64,000 bases of DNA from the NCBI GenBank assembly GCA_021405325.1, contig QWII01000018.1, positions 1 to 64,000 on the forward strand, given 5' to 3'. This stretch comes from Caldilinea sp. CFX5 (GTDB taxonomy: Bacteria; Chloroflexota; Anaerolineae; Caldilineales; Caldilineaceae). The first letter of the stretch is position 1. Every line of letters begins with the position of its first letter. Shown here one piece after another: positions 11,065 to 20,706 of the stretch. The position numbers were made by a program, and so were the translations under genes. The notes under the pieces were generated by a model. The model was not told where the DNA came from, did no database searches, and was given only the letters and a program-made list of their open reading frames with translations.

Positions 11065-13440
11065 TCATTGTAGCGCGAAAGTGGCAATGACGATTGTATC
11101 CCCGGCCCCCGCCGCTTGGCCTACGATGGGGAGACGCGCGCCGGTTTGCCAGTTGTAGACGCCAACCAAGAGTTGGTAGGAACCGGCGGACAGAGCTGCC
11201 GGCAACGACAGCGTCTGTGTGTCCTGGATCGCTTCACCGGCCAGCCAACTGGTCATGGGCCGGGGGCCGATGGCGTCGTGTGGTTGCCAGTCAAGCTGCG
11301 CCACTTTGTTGCCGGCGCTGTCAAAGAGCTGGGCAAAGAGCGCATAATCAAAACTTGGCGTGGCCGGACCGTTCCGCCAGTAAAGCGTGAAGGTCAACGG
11401 CGCGCCGGCCCGGACAGACTGTTGGCCCAACGATACGCCATCTAGAGAGAGCAACCCATCGCCAACGGTAACATTCAATGGTTGCCCCGGCGGCGCTGTA
11501 GCGGGCAGAATCGGCGTCCAGGCGGCGTTGCGCCAGCGGTAGCCGCCGAGTCGCAGAACGGTCTGCTGCTCGAAGTGGGGCAGCGTTACTGTTGGCGCCG
11601 TTGTTAACTGCAACCGTTGACCGGTCGTCCAGCCCGCTTCCTCTTGATAAACGCCAACCAGCACAGCCGCCTGCTCGGCTTCGACGCGCCAGGGCAAACT
11701 TTGCACCAAGACGGTCTCATCGGGTTGCCACATGGTGGTAGGATACCACAAAGTGGCGACAGGTTGGTAAAATTGGTTGTCATGAAGGAGCGTCCCGTCC
11801 GCCGTTTGATAGGCCAGGTAGAAACGATAGGCGGTGGTCAACGGTTGCAGCGCCCGCCAGTAGAGCTGCGTCACAAGCTCGCCCTGTGCATTAGTGGTGA
11901 CGGCATAGTCCACCAGTTGCAGATGCTCGCCAAAGGTTGCGATGGGCGTCGCCGGCGCCTGATGCTGGGGGCGGCGGAAGGCATTGTAAAATTCCGGCGG
12001 TGGTTGGGTGTTGGTCATTCCTTTACGTAGAAGCAGATAGCCATCGGTGGCGGCCGCAATGCCAAAGTCGTTTTGCAATAGCTCCTGTACGCTACGATAG
12101 AGATCATTCGGATGTTGGGGCCAAGCCGGCCCCGTAACATCCAGAAAGATGGTGTCGGCGTCATCCACTCGCGGAAAAATATAAACCGTCTCCCGCCCGG
12201 CCACATGAGGATCGAGCTTGTCCTGAGCCGAAACTTTGGCGTCCGGCGGAATCTGGGCGATGATTGCCGCCGCGGCGCGATGATGATCCGTGATGATAAA
12301 GCGCTGGTGGTTGCCGCCGCCGGGCAGATAGCCATGTTGGTATTGGGTGTAACCGGCGCCGAACAACACGAGTGCGGACAACACCCAACCTATCACTGTT
12401 GCCAGTTGTGGTTGGCTATACGCAAACCATTGGTAGACGCGCGCAACCCCCATCACGCTTGCCAACATGACAAAGGGGACAATCGGCGCCACATAAATCA
12501 AAGTATAGACTTCGTGCATGGGCGGGAAGTCGGCCAGCAGGTTGATCGCCAGCGACGGCAGCGCCAGCAGCAATACCGCCGGCGCCAGCAGCGCCGTCAG
12601 GCCGACCGGTTGCAACGCTTCCCAGAGATACCCTAGTGTGTCGGCTCGCTGGAGTTGCGCCAACACAGTTCCCGGTTGGGTCAGCAGGGCAACCACCTTT
12701 TGAATCGGCGTGGCGCCCAGGTAATCATAGCGGCTCCAGTGGATATTGCCGTCGGCAAAGAGTTGTTGGATCACCAGCACTGCGGTTAGCGACCAGCCCA
12801 ATGCCAATACCATTGTGACCAAGCCCAGGCGATAGCGCCGCAACCAGAGGAAGGCATAGAGGCCGATCATAAAGAGCAGCAACCCCATCTCCTCTTTGCA
12901 ACTGGCCGCCAGCACCGCAAAGCAAGCATACCACCCCGTGCGCCCGGCCATGAGAAAATAGAAGGCTGCCATCAAGAAGGTCGGCGCCAGCGTCACCGGA
13001 TGGAATTCCAGCCAGTTGGCCGCCTGGATCGAAGGGTTGAGCAGAAAGGCGACGGCAAAGCACAAGGCGATCCACTCATTGTGCAGCTTCAACTTCGCCA
13101 GGGCAAAGAGCGGCAGCGCACCCAATGCCACCACCACAGCTTGCAAGATAAGCAGCGTTTCCGGGCCATCATGAAGCCAGTAAAGGACGGCAATGGGTAA
13201 CAGAATGGGTTCGACGTGAAGGCTTAGTCGGTTGACGACGCCCGGCTGGTTGGTCATATGAAAGAGATCGCCCTGCGCCGTATTCCAGACCGTTTGATGC
13301 AGGTTGCCCATGTCGAGGGCGCGCGCTTCAAAGGCGGCGTAACGGGTCAGGGTCAGGTCACTGAAGAGGATGGCGTAGGTCACGACGGCGAGGACCAGCA
13401 GCCATTGCGGTCGTGACCAGTGCAGTGGTGCGAAAGTCAC
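11065..13440 (-). CDS. DUF2079 multi-spanning membrane protein
   Basis: A 791-residue protein. The first 430 or so residues contain about ten hydrophobic helices; the opening region with FEARALDMGNLHQTVWNT and HVEPILLPIAVLYWL is characteristic of DUF2079, a family with a GT-C-like glycosyltransferase topology. The remaining 350 residues are a soluble, probably outward-facing part with beta-rich segments, perhaps carbohydrate-binding. Its start lies 14 bases from the stop of the Wzz-like gene, so both are likely co-transcribed. A role in building or modifying an envelope glycan is inferred from family and context; the substrate is unknown. Confidence 0.8.
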   Translation of the reverse strand: MTFAPLHWSRPQWLLVLAVVTYAILFSDLTLTRYAAFEARALDMGNLHQTVWNTAQGDLFHMTNQPGVVNRLSLHVEPILLPIAVLYWLHDGPETLLILQAVVVALGALPLFALAKLKLHNEWIALCFAVAFLLNPSIQAANWLEFHPVTLAPTFLMAAFYFLMAGRTGWYACFAVLAASCKEEMGLLLFMIGLYAFLWLRRYRLGLVTMVLALGWSLTAVLVIQQLFADGNIHWSRYDYLGATPIQKVVALLTQPGTVLAQLQRADTLGYLWEALQPVGLTALLAPAVLLLALPSLAINLLADFPPMHEVYTLIYVAPIVPFVMLASVMGVARVYQWFAYSQPQLATVIGWVLSALVLFGAGYTQYQHGYLPGGGNHQRFIITDHHRAAAAIIAQIPPDAKVSAQDKLDPHVAGRETVYIFPRVDDADTIFLDVTGPAWPQHPNDLYRSVQELLQNDFGIAAATDGYLLLRKGMTNTQPPPEFYNAFRRPQHQAPATPIATFGEHLQLVDYAVTTNAQGELVTQLYWRALQPLTTAYRFYLAYQTADGTLLHDNQFYQPVATLWYPTTMWQPDETVLVQSLPWRVEAEQAAVLVGVYQEEAGWTTGQRLQLTTAPTVTLPHFEQQTVLRLGGYRWRNAAWTPILPATAPPGQPLNVTVGDGLLSLDGVSLGQQSVRAGAPLTFTLYWRNGPATPSFDYALFAQLFDSAGNKVAQLDWQPHDAIGPRPMTSWLAGEAIQDTQTLSLPAALSAGSYQLLVGVYNWQTGARLPIVGQAAGAGDTIVIATFALQ

Positions 13441-13453
13441 AGGCAGCGTAACG

Positions 13454-14173
13454 CTAAGCGGTTTTGGGGGCGCCGAGACGGGCCGGTTGCGCGGCGGAAG
13501 CGGTGGTTTCGCGCCGGTGGCCGGTCAACGGAATCGTCGCCAACACAGGGAGACCCAAGGCCCGTTCTGCCGCCGCCGGTGTACGCAAAAGGTCAGCCTC
13601 CATCCAGGCAAACAAGAGGACAAGACCGATACCCAGCAAGAGTCCCAGGACGGCGCCGGCAATCGCGTTGATGGTCGGCTTGGGTTGAATCTGGTCATAG
13701 GTGATATTGCTGCTGCGCACCTTTACTTCGATGCGGTTATCTTTATCCTGCTGAGCATAGTAGGCGGTGCGCTCCTGCTCGAAAAGCTGGGCCAGCGTCA
13801 ACGCCATCTGTTTGGCGACTTCGCCGTCGCCATTGCGCGCCTCGATCTTGATGGCAAAGTTATCGGTCTCCGGGGCGACCGCCACATTGGCGAGAAAATC
13901 GTTAGGGTCTTGATCGAGCTTGGCTGATGCAATGGCGGCCTGGGCATTTTCATAGGTGCGCAGATTGAGGGCAAAGTTGCGCAGCAGATCCTTGGCCGTG
14001 TTGCCCAGCCCCCAGTCCGGTCGCGCCGGCACAGTGCTGACATAGGCCGTTGCCCGGTAGAGGTCGCTTTGGAGATAGCTGATGCCATAGGCGGCCACGG
14101 CGGCCAGCAGCGTCGTCGCCACCACCAGCCAGCCCCAGCGGCGGATCAGCCGAATGTATTCTTGAATGGTCAT
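13454..14173 (-). CDS. Wzz/chain-length-determinant family protein
   Basis: A 239-residue inner-membrane protein of the polysaccharide co-polymerase type. ATG at 14173 is chosen over the longer frame because AAGGA lies about 8 bases upstream. It opens MTIQEYIRLIRRWGWL, the usual cytoplasmic start, with a membrane helix at about 13-34. A periplasmic-type loop with DNRIEVKVRSSNITYDQIQPKP leads into a second helix near residue 165, followed by a roughly 50-residue cytoplasmic tail (AERALGLPVLATIPL) that commonly contacts a CpsD-type kinase. The degenerate CpsD-like protein at 10093-10740 is the obvious partner. Confidence 0.85.
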   Translation of the reverse strand: MTIQEYIRLIRRWGWLVVATTLLAAVAAYGISYLQSDLYRATAYVSTVPARPDWGLGNTAKDLLRNFALNLRTYENAQAAIASAKLDQDPNDFLANVAVAPETDNFAIKIEARNGDGEVAKQMALTLAQLFEQERTAYYAQQDKDNRIEVKVRSSNITYDQIQPKPTINAIAGAVLGLLLGIGLVLLFAWMEADLLRTPAAAERALGLPVLATIPLTGHRRETTASAAQPARLGAPKTA

Positions 14174-14519
14174 GCCGTTTATCCTTGTTGCAAGGAGGCA
14201 CACTTGTGGCCTCGACTGTTGCAATGCCGACCTATTGTACCAGAACAACCGGCAAAACGCATAGTTGGTTGTGTAGATAGATCATTCTTGCCCCATTTAC
14301 CCCGATTTATCCACATTTTTCAGTAGAAGAACAAGGAACTTTGCCCACAAACAGAGCGTTACAGCCATAGCATACCACGCTGGGGCTACTAGGCTGAGCG
14401 AAAGGGAAAGCAGCTATCATCTGGGCAGGATAAACTGTCGAGATGATTTTTGTTTTGCTCTATAACCAGCACCGATCCAGCCCCCTTCGTGTACGGTTGT
14501 AGAGAACAGGGGTCAATAC
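14174..14519. other. Divergent intergenic region between wzz and a lipoprotein gene
   Basis: These 346 bases lie between genes transcribed away from each other, so both promoters should be here. I see no convincing sigma-70 pair, riboswitch fold or operator, and no gene. Confidence 0.4.
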
Positions 14520-15902
14520 ATGCGTTATCCTCTTGGTTTTGTCTTGAGTTTCACAATTGTTTTGTTCTTTTTTGCTTGTGCGCCGCCACCAACCCATCAG
14601 CCGGGAAGCGATCAACAACCTGCATCGCCGCTAGCCGTCACCACAGTGGCAGCCCAAATAACAAAAGCCATCCCTCCTACTGTTACAGTTCTAGCAACGG
14701 ATCTTTGGGGTAACGGTTATATTCAACACTTCGTTTGGCAAGGTGATTCTCTGATCACTCAGTATTCCGCAGCGCAACCCCAGGATCGCTTAAAATTTTC
14801 GCCGGGCGCCGAAATTTGGCAACGAAATCAGATTTCCGTAGACGATTTACGGGTTGGTGTATATGCTCGTCTCTTTGGCAGCAGAACCGGTAGCCATGCT
14901 AATGTGGATTATATAATCCTTCCTGCTGCTGATACGACGCGCAATTTTGTTCCGACCATAGAGTACTCGCCAGAGTTAATCGCTGAAGGGGAAGTAGAAG
15001 CAATCAAAGCTGAAGGCAATGATGTCTTTACAATACAGCTTCGCGGAAACCCCTTGCATATTAACTTCTATTTGGTGACGCGCATTTTCACAGAAGAACG
15101 AGCAGCAATTGATACGCTTGAAGAAAAGAGTCTAATTCAATATCGTGGCGATTTACTGCAAGATGCAGTAGGTACGCTAGTTGAGGTAAAGCAAGCAGTG
15201 GTTGTTGAAAGACCCTCAGACTATCGTGTCACTACGTATCCTTTGCAGTGCCATGACGCCGGCGTATTCACTCACTGCCATGATCAGTACCTTGGCATTG
15301 AATTTGAACACCCTGCCAGTTGGGGAGCAGGTGTCGGTCAATTAGAACGCAGCCGATACGCAGGATACAGCTACAACTATTCCTTTGAAAATCCGAAAGT
15401 TATTGCTGGTGGGCGTAGCAACCCATTTGGCGAACCCCGTGGCGGAATGCCAACTGATTTTCTCGGTTTTGGCGGTCATACAGCAGAGGAGCTTTGTGCA
15501 TATTCTTACGCAGACTTATGCGAAGTAATGCAGCCAGGGGTGGTGCTTATCATCCAAATACCTACTGGAGTAGAGCTTTGTGCTCCTGGCCCAGGCGTAA
15601 TTTGGGGGCCACATGCAATTGTCAAGGTTGATTTACCCAAACACGATACCATCAATGGCTTGATCTTTGCTACAGAATTTGTGTCTGAAAGATTAACACA
15701 GGAGTTGGGCCTAATTAAACCAGGCTCATCCAACACTTCGTCATTATACTGTGACGAAGCCGATCAACACCATTTTGATCAACTCATGCAACAATTAGGG
15801 AAGGAGATCCGTGATGGCACGGTTGAGGTCCAAACACAAATCAATTTGGACGCACTCCGTACAATGGCCCGTTCTTTCCAGGGCGAATCGCTGCCGAGGT
15901 AG
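14520..15902 (+). CDS. Predicted lipoprotein of unknown function
   Basis: A 460-residue exported protein. The N-terminus MRYPLGFVLSFTIVLFFFAC is a lipoprotein signal with Cys at residue 20, followed by a Pro/Thr-rich linker, so the mature protein should be lipid-anchored outside the cell. Two segments can be seen: a beta-rich first half (to about residue 240), and a second half with paired cysteines (CHDAGVFTHCHDQYLGIEFEHP) that looks like a second domain. No catalytic motif was recognised. GC content and codon use are lower than in neighbouring genes, hinting at separate ancestry. It is transcribed alone, divergent from the wzz module. Confidence 0.7.
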   Translation: MRYPLGFVLSFTIVLFFFACAPPPTHQPGSDQQPASPLAVTTVAAQITKAIPPTVTVLATDLWGNGYIQHFVWQGDSLITQYSAAQPQDRLKFSPGAEIWQRNQISVDDLRVGVYARLFGSRTGSHANVDYIILPAADTTRNFVPTIEYSPELIAEGEVEAIKAEGNDVFTIQLRGNPLHINFYLVTRIFTEERAAIDTLEEKSLIQYRGDLLQDAVGTLVEVKQAVVVERPSDYRVTTYPLQCHDAGVFTHCHDQYLGIEFEHPASWGAGVGQLERSRYAGYSYNYSFENPKVIAGGRSNPFGEPRGGMPTDFLGFGGHTAEELCAYSYADLCEVMQPGVVLIIQIPTGVELCAPGPGVIWGPHAIVKVDLPKHDTINGLIFATEFVSERLTQELGLIKPGSSNTSSLYCDEADQHHFDQLMQQLGKEIRDGTVEVQTQINLDALRTMARSFQGESLPR

Positions 15903-15964
15903 TTCAGACAGGAAGACAAGAAGATAAAAGTAAATTGACAATCTACGTTTTATGTCTCCTATGA

Positions 15965-16831
15965 TCAGACCGATAAACGGCCATTTGCTTGCAGACGGCG
16001 CAGGGTGGAGAGCGTCACCCACCCGCGCCATTCCAGTTCACAACCGGGGCTAAGGGGTGGCCAGGGAATGCTCCACCCGCCATCGGCTTGTTGCTCGGCC
16101 AGGATGGCGTCCAGGTGCGCTTGAATCTGCTCCTCCCGGAAATGCTTACGCAACGGATGATCCGGCGTCGGCGCCCAGTCGAGTGGTTTGCGCACATAGC
16201 CGGTCGCCGCGGCATCGGCGATCAGACCGGTGGCGATCAGAGCGCCAACCAATCGGTCAAGCGCTTGCCCCGCCCGGTGGCGATCCGGTACATGGTAGAG
16301 GAAGGTCAACACCGCGCCAACTTCGTGCATTTCCGTTGCTTGTACTTCGGCAAGCTTTGACCAGCAAAAAGCCGTGGCCGGCGCCAACCATGCGTGTTGC
16401 ACCCCATGCTTATGCAACAAACCCGCAATCGCCGCCGTCGGGTTGAGCGCAGCCGGCGGATTTTCCCCGGTTTGCCACCAGGGCGCCCGTGGATAGCCCA
16501 GGGCAGAAGGCAACAGCCACGGCACGCCCCCCGCCGCCGTCGTGATCGTCAGTAGGTAATCACAGATACGCTGCACCATTGCTGCATCAAAGTCCACTTC
16601 ATCAAGAAATTCCAACGCATGTTGGGTCGGCACGGGTTGACTGTCGGGGCAGCGAATATCCGGCTCCAACGCGTTGCCAAAGCCGCCATCAGCATTTTGA
16701 TAGGCGGCCAGGGCAGCCAACACATCCGCGCGTGATCCGTCCTTGAAATGATAAGCAAAAAGCCGCCGCTCCAACAGGCGTGCATTCTGCCAAAGAAATT
16801 GTTCGGCGCGGGCGAAAACAGTGTCACTCAT
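15965..16831 (-). CDS. Prenyltransferase/squalene-cyclase-fold protein
   Basis: A 288-residue protein with alpha/alpha-toroid repeats. QNADGGFGNALEPD near the N-terminus and AEQQADGGWSIPW near the C-terminus are the QxxDGGW-type signatures shared by squalene cyclases and prenyltransferase beta subunits. It is much shorter than a true terpene cyclase (over 600 residues) and lacks an evident DxDD acid motif, so it is more likely a binding or uncharacterised protein. AGGAGG lies 9 bases before the ATG. A 14-bp palindrome lies about 40 bases upstream and may be its operator. Confidence 0.7.
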   Translation of the reverse strand: MSDTVFARAEQFLWQNARLLERRLFAYHFKDGSRADVLAALAAYQNADGGFGNALEPDIRCPDSQPVPTQHALEFLDEVDFDAAMVQRICDYLLTITTAAGGVPWLLPSALGYPRAPWWQTGENPPAALNPTAAIAGLLHKHGVQHAWLAPATAFCWSKLAEVQATEMHEVGAVLTFLYHVPDRHRAGQALDRLVGALIATGLIADAAATGYVRKPLDWAPTPDHPLRKHFREEQIQAHLDAILAEQQADGGWSIPWPPLSPGCELEWRGWVTLSTLRRLQANGRLSV

Positions 16832-16870
16832 GGTTTATCCTCCTGTCAGCTATCGTCTGATTTTGCCAGG

Positions 16871-16884
16871 TTGTCAATTGACAA
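16871..16884. promoter_or_regulatory. Perfect palindrome TTGTCAATTGACAA
   Basis: A perfect 14-bp palindrome located 40-53 bases upstream of the minus-strand gene that starts at 16831, in the position expected for an operator. The half-site AATTGTCA/TGACAATT recurs as a spaced inverted repeat at 43932-43968 upstream of the EPS glycosyltransferase. Confidence 0.45.
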
Positions 16885-16902
16885 GACCAGTCTAGCATGA
16901 CC

Positions 16903-16946
16903 CTCCTGACACCATGATGTCAGGAGCGTTTTGTCACACGCTCCTG
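16903..16946 (-). terminator. Overlapping hairpins after the ABC permease operon
   Basis: CTCCTGACA (16903-16911) pairs with TGTCAGGAG (16918-16926), and CAGGAGCG (16921-16928) pairs with CGCTCCTG (16939-16946). The two stems share 16921-16926 and cannot coexist. They follow the permease stop at 16984, so termination of the ABC operon is the simplest role. Confidence 0.5.
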
Positions 16947-16983
16947 TTTTGGCAAAGCGGTTGTGTCGGTATAGTTATTCGGT

Positions 16984-17886
16984 TCAATCGCGCAGTTGCG
17001 GGTCCAACGCGTCGCGCAGCCCATCGCCCAGTAGATTAAAGCCCAGCACCGTCAACATGATCGCCATGCCGGGGAAAAAAACCAGATGAGGCGATTGGCG
17101 CAGGAAGGGGATGCCGTCGCTGATCATGGCGCCCCACTCCGGCGCCGGCGGCTGGACCCCCAGCCCGAGAAAGCCAAGCGCCGCCGCAAAGAGAATGGCG
17201 CCGCCGACACCCAAGGTCATTTGTACAATAATCGGCGAGAGGCTGTTGGGCAGGATGTGCAGGAACATAATGCGGGCATCGCTGACGCCGATCATGCGGG
17301 CGGCATCGACATAGTCCCGTTCGCGCAACGATAGCACCATCGACCGCACCACGCGCGCATAGCCCGGCACCCCAACAATGGCGACGGCCAGGATGGTGTT
17401 AATCACGCCTGGCCCGCGTACAGCGACAATCGCAATCGCCAACAAAATTGAGGGGAAGGCCAGCAAAATATCCATCAGCCGCATAATCACCGTATCAAGC
17501 GCTTTGCCGAAGTAGCCGGCAACCAGCCCCAGCACTGTGCCGGTGACGCTGGTGAAAAAGACAACGACAAAACCGATAGTCAACGAAATGCGCGTGCCAT
17601 GAATCACCCGTCGGAAAACATCACGACCCAGGCGGTCGGTGCCAAAGGGATGGTCAACCGAAGGGGCAAAGCGCGCCTCGGCCAGATTAGAATCGATGGT
17701 CGGGTCATAGGGGTTGACAACCGGCGCCAAAACGCCGATCAACAACGTAATTCCAATAATCAACAAGCCGACCCGGCCATTCCAACTACGAAAGAGGCGC
17801 CGATTGGCATCACGCAAGAGGCTGCGCGGCGCCCGCTCGGCCAGACCGCCCGGCAAGTTGGATTGTAGAGAAGCTGAAACACTCAT
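16984..17886 (-). CDS. ABC transporter permease, dipeptide/oligopeptide type (DppC family)
   Basis: A 300-residue inner-membrane permease. An N-terminal OppC-type segment with one helix (about residues 38-60) precedes the five-helix BPD_transp_1 domain. The EAA-like coupling loop YVDAARMIGVSDARIMFLHI contacts the ATPase. It works with the DppB-like permease encoded 10 bases upstream and the binding protein before that to import peptides or similar solutes. No ATP-binding subunit is encoded next to it, so ATPases must come from elsewhere. Confidence 0.9.
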   Translation of the reverse strand: MSVSASLQSNLPGGLAERAPRSLLRDANRRLFRSWNGRVGLLIIGITLLIGVLAPVVNPYDPTIDSNLAEARFAPSVDHPFGTDRLGRDVFRRVIHGTRISLTIGFVVVFFTSVTGTVLGLVAGYFGKALDTVIMRLMDILLAFPSILLAIAIVAVRGPGVINTILAVAIVGVPGYARVVRSMVLSLRERDYVDAARMIGVSDARIMFLHILPNSLSPIIVQMTLGVGGAILFAAALGFLGLGVQPPAPEWGAMISDGIPFLRQSPHLVFFPGMAIMLTVLGFNLLGDGLRDALDPQLRD

Positions 17887-17896
17887 AAAAGTTTAC

Positions 17897-18904
17897 TCAA
17901 TCACTATACCGAATCCGCGGATCTAAATAAGCATATGAAATATCAACCAACAAATTGACCACCACATAAATGGTGGCGCTGACCAGCACAGCCCCCTGTA
18001 CAATCGGGTAGTCACGGCTGAGGATGGCGCGATAGGTCCACAAACCCATGCCCGGCCAGGAGAAGATCGTTTCGGTGAGCAGCGCGCCGCCCAACAGACC
18101 GCCCAGTTGCAGCCCAACCACGGTGACAATGGGCAGGAGCGCATTTTTCAAAGCATGACGGGTAATGACCACCCGCCGGCGCAGCCCCTTGGCGTCCGCT
18201 GTGCGCACATAATCCTGGCGCATCACTTCCAACATGCTGGCGCGGGTCAAGCGGGCGAGAATCGGCATTACCACCGTACTCAGTACAAAGCTGGGTAAGA
18301 TGAGGTGCCACAGGGCATTGAGAAAGAGGCGGATGTCACCCATGAGCAGCGTATCAATCAGCATAAAGCCCGTCTGGCGCGTCACCTGTAGATCAGCATC
18401 CAGGCGCGCGCTGGGGGGGAAAATTTGGCGATTGACAGCCAAGGCATAGACCAAAATAAGCGCCAACCAGTAAATGGGCATGGAGACGCCCAGCAACGCG
18501 CCGCCGGTGGCAATCAGATCGATCCAGGAATTACGCCGCAAGGCTGAAATAATGCCAATACCGATCCCGATGACCAGACCGATGAGCATGCCCACGACGA
18601 TCATCTCCACCGTTGCGCTCAGGCGGTATTTCAATTCATCCATCACCGCCGTGCGGTTGATAATCGATGTACCCAGGTCGCCGCGCAGCACACGGCCCAT
18701 CCACTCCAAATATTGGACATAGATGGGTCGATTAAACCCCATCTCTTCCCGGACGCGTTCAATCGCTTCGGGTCGCGCCCGTTCGCCCAGCATCACAATC
18801 ACCGGGTCGCCGGGAATCAACCGAATCAAGGCAAAGACCACAATCGAAACGCCGAGCAACACTGGAATCAACGAGAGCAGACGGCGTGCAATAAATTGTC
18901 CCAA
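17897..18904 (-). CDS. ABC transporter permease, dipeptide/oligopeptide type (DppB family)
   Basis: A 335-residue permease of the DppB/OppB family. The start MGQFIARRLLSLIPVLLGVSI is the classic first helix with family signature, IRLIPGDPV follows, and the coupling loop YVRTADAKGLRRRVVITRHA is intact near residue 235. About six membrane helices are predicted. The gene is separated from the upstream binding-protein gene only by a mirrored tandem-repeat region (18926-19060), which may reduce read-through from the more abundant binding protein. Confidence 0.92.
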   Translation of the reverse strand: MGQFIARRLLSLIPVLLGVSIVVFALIRLIPGDPVIVMLGERARPEAIERVREEMGFNRPIYVQYLEWMGRVLRGDLGTSIINRTAVMDELKYRLSATVEMIVVGMLIGLVIGIGIGIISALRRNSWIDLIATGGALLGVSMPIYWLALILVYALAVNRQIFPPSARLDADLQVTRQTGFMLIDTLLMGDIRLFLNALWHLILPSFVLSTVVMPILARLTRASMLEVMRQDYVRTADAKGLRRRVVITRHALKNALLPIVTVVGLQLGGLLGGALLTETIFSWPGMGLWTYRAILSRDYPIVQGAVLVSATIYVVVNLLVDISYAYLDPRIRYSD

Positions 18905-18925
18905 GAGAATCCTTCCTCATTAAGC

Positions 18926-19060
18926 GAGACACGAGACAGGAGACACGAGACACGAGACACGGGACACGAGACAGGAGACACGGGACACGGGACACGGGAC
19001 TCGAAACATAATCGTCGATTTCTCCTTGTCTCCTTGTCTCGTGTCTCCTGTCTCCTTGTC
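18926..19060. repeat. Mirrored GAGACACG/GAGACAGG tandem array
   Basis: From 18926 to about 19001 run roughly ten imperfect 7-base units (GAGACAC, GAGACAG, GGGACAC); 19020-19060 carries the opposite-strand version (GTCTCCT, GTCTCGT). The two halves can fold into a long stem. It lies between the binding-protein and DppB genes of one operon. The unit is the same as at 3341-3399 and 38145-38225. Confidence 0.75.
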
Positions 19061-19065
19061 TAGAC

Positions 19066-20706
19066 TTACTGTCCTTCCTGAATCCAGAGATGCTCGTACC
19101 AGTCACGGAAGACGACCGGTTCGTAGCCTTGCACTTCCTTGCGGAAGACGGTGGGGGTGGTCGCCCAGACGACCGGAATGCGCGCCACGTCGGCGTGGAC
19201 AAGCTCTTCGGCCTTCTTGTAGATCTCCTCGCGCTTGGCCGGATCGGCCTCGATGCGGCCATCGATTAGCAATTGGGAGAGTTCGTCATTGTTATAGCAA
19301 TCCTCTTCCTTGGGTTCACCAACCGGATGGGCGAAGTGGTAGCCGATGTAGTTATCCGGGTCGCCGTTATCGGACCCCCAGCCGAGCATCCACATGGGGA
19401 ATTTGCCCAGGTTGCGATCGTCCAGATAGGCGCCCCAATCTTCGGTCTGCAAGTTGACCCTGATGCCCACTTTCGCCAGGTCGGCGGCAATCGCTTCGCC
19501 AATCGCTTTAGAATCGGGGAAGTAGCCGCGGATGACCGGGATGTACCAGAAATCGGTTTCAAAGCCATCGGGCAGACCGGCGGCGGCTAACAGTTCTTTG
19601 GCCTTGTCAGGATTGTACTCGAAGGGCTGAATATCAGGGTTATGGCCCAGAATCGCCGGCGGTTGGAAGGAGCCGGCCAGTTGCCCATACTCCCCATAGA
19701 AGGCCGGAATCAAGGCAGCCCAGTTCACGGCATGGGCAATCGCCTGACGCACTTCCAGTTTGTCAAACGGCTCGGTGCATTGCTGGAAGGCAATATAGCC
19801 GGTACTGGTAGACGGGCGGACATAGAGGGAAACGTTGGGATCCTCGGCAGCCATTGGCAGGTCGGTCTGGGCGAGATCCGCTTGATGAATGGTGCCGGCC
19901 TGCAGTTCAGCAAAGCGCGCTGAGTTGTCAGGAATTGAGCGGAAGATAATGCGCTCCAACTTGGGCGCGCCGCCCCACCACTCTTCGTTGCGTTCGACGG
20001 TGATGCGGTCATCCGGCACCCATTCGACAAACTTAAAGCGCCCGGTGCCGACCGCAGTGCCGGCCGGCGTGCCATATTTGTCGCCCTGCTCCTGTACGGC
20101 GGTGGGGCTGTTCATGCCGAAGACAAAGTTCATCGCCAATTTGGCCAGCAATACGCCACTCGGCGCCGCCAGCTTCAATTGCACCGTGTATTCGTCAATG
20201 ACATTCACTTCCTCAATCGCCAGATCGGCGCCGAATTCAATGTCATAGTACTCGAAAGTACGCCCAAAGCGCCATTCGTTGTTGGGGTCGCGCCAGCGAT
20301 CCATATTCCACTTGACCGCTTCGGCGTTAAAGGGAGTGCCGTCATGAAACTTCACGCCCTGGCGCAGGTGGAAGGTCCAGGTTTGGCTGTCTTCAGTCTC
20401 CCAGGATTCGGCCAACCACGGAATCGGTTTGGTGGAGGTGCCTTCCAACTCGACCAGCCCGTCAACAATCGTTTCGATCACACGGGCCGATTCACCATCG
20501 GTTTGCGTACCGCTGTCCAACCCCACCGAATCGCCGCCGCGCCCGACGATCAAGGTGCCGCCACTGCCGCTGGGGGCCGCCGCATCACCAGCCGCCGGCG
20601 CCGCGGATGTATCACCACCGCTTGGCGCCGCTGCCGGCGCCGGACAGGCGGTGAAGAGCAGGCTGGCGATGATCAAAACTGTTGTAATCAACCAACTTTT
20701 ACGCAT
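19066..20706 (-). CDS. ABC transporter substrate-binding lipoprotein, family 5 (peptide/nickel type)
   Basis: A 546-residue extracytoplasmic solute receptor. It starts MRKSWLITTVLIIASLLFTAC with a lipobox Cys at residue 21, then an Ala/Pro/Gly-rich linker. The SBP_bac_5 fold is shown by AESWETEDSQTWTFHLRQGV and KFHDGTPFNAEAVKWNMDR. It delivers ligand to the two permeases encoded downstream. Ligand identity (peptide, oligosaccharide or other) cannot be told from sequence. The nearby carbamate kinase is divergent and need not be related. Confidence 0.92.
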   Translation of the reverse strand: MRKSWLITTVLIIASLLFTACPAPAAAPSGGDTSAAPAAGDAAAPSGSGGTLIVGRGGDSVGLDSGTQTDGESARVIETIVDGLVELEGTSTKPIPWLAESWETEDSQTWTFHLRQGVKFHDGTPFNAEAVKWNMDRWRDPNNEWRFGRTFEYYDIEFGADLAIEEVNVIDEYTVQLKLAAPSGVLLAKLAMNFVFGMNSPTAVQEQGDKYGTPAGTAVGTGRFKFVEWVPDDRITVERNEEWWGGAPKLERIIFRSIPDNSARFAELQAGTIHQADLAQTDLPMAAEDPNVSLYVRPSTSTGYIAFQQCTEPFDKLEVRQAIAHAVNWAALIPAFYGEYGQLAGSFQPPAILGHNPDIQPFEYNPDKAKELLAAAGLPDGFETDFWYIPVIRGYFPDSKAIGEAIAADLAKVGIRVNLQTEDWGAYLDDRNLGKFPMWMLGWGSDNGDPDNYIGYHFAHPVGEPKEEDCYNNDELSQLLIDGRIEADPAKREEIYKKAEELVHADVARIPVVWATTPTVFRKEVQGYEPVVFRDWYEHLWIQEGQ

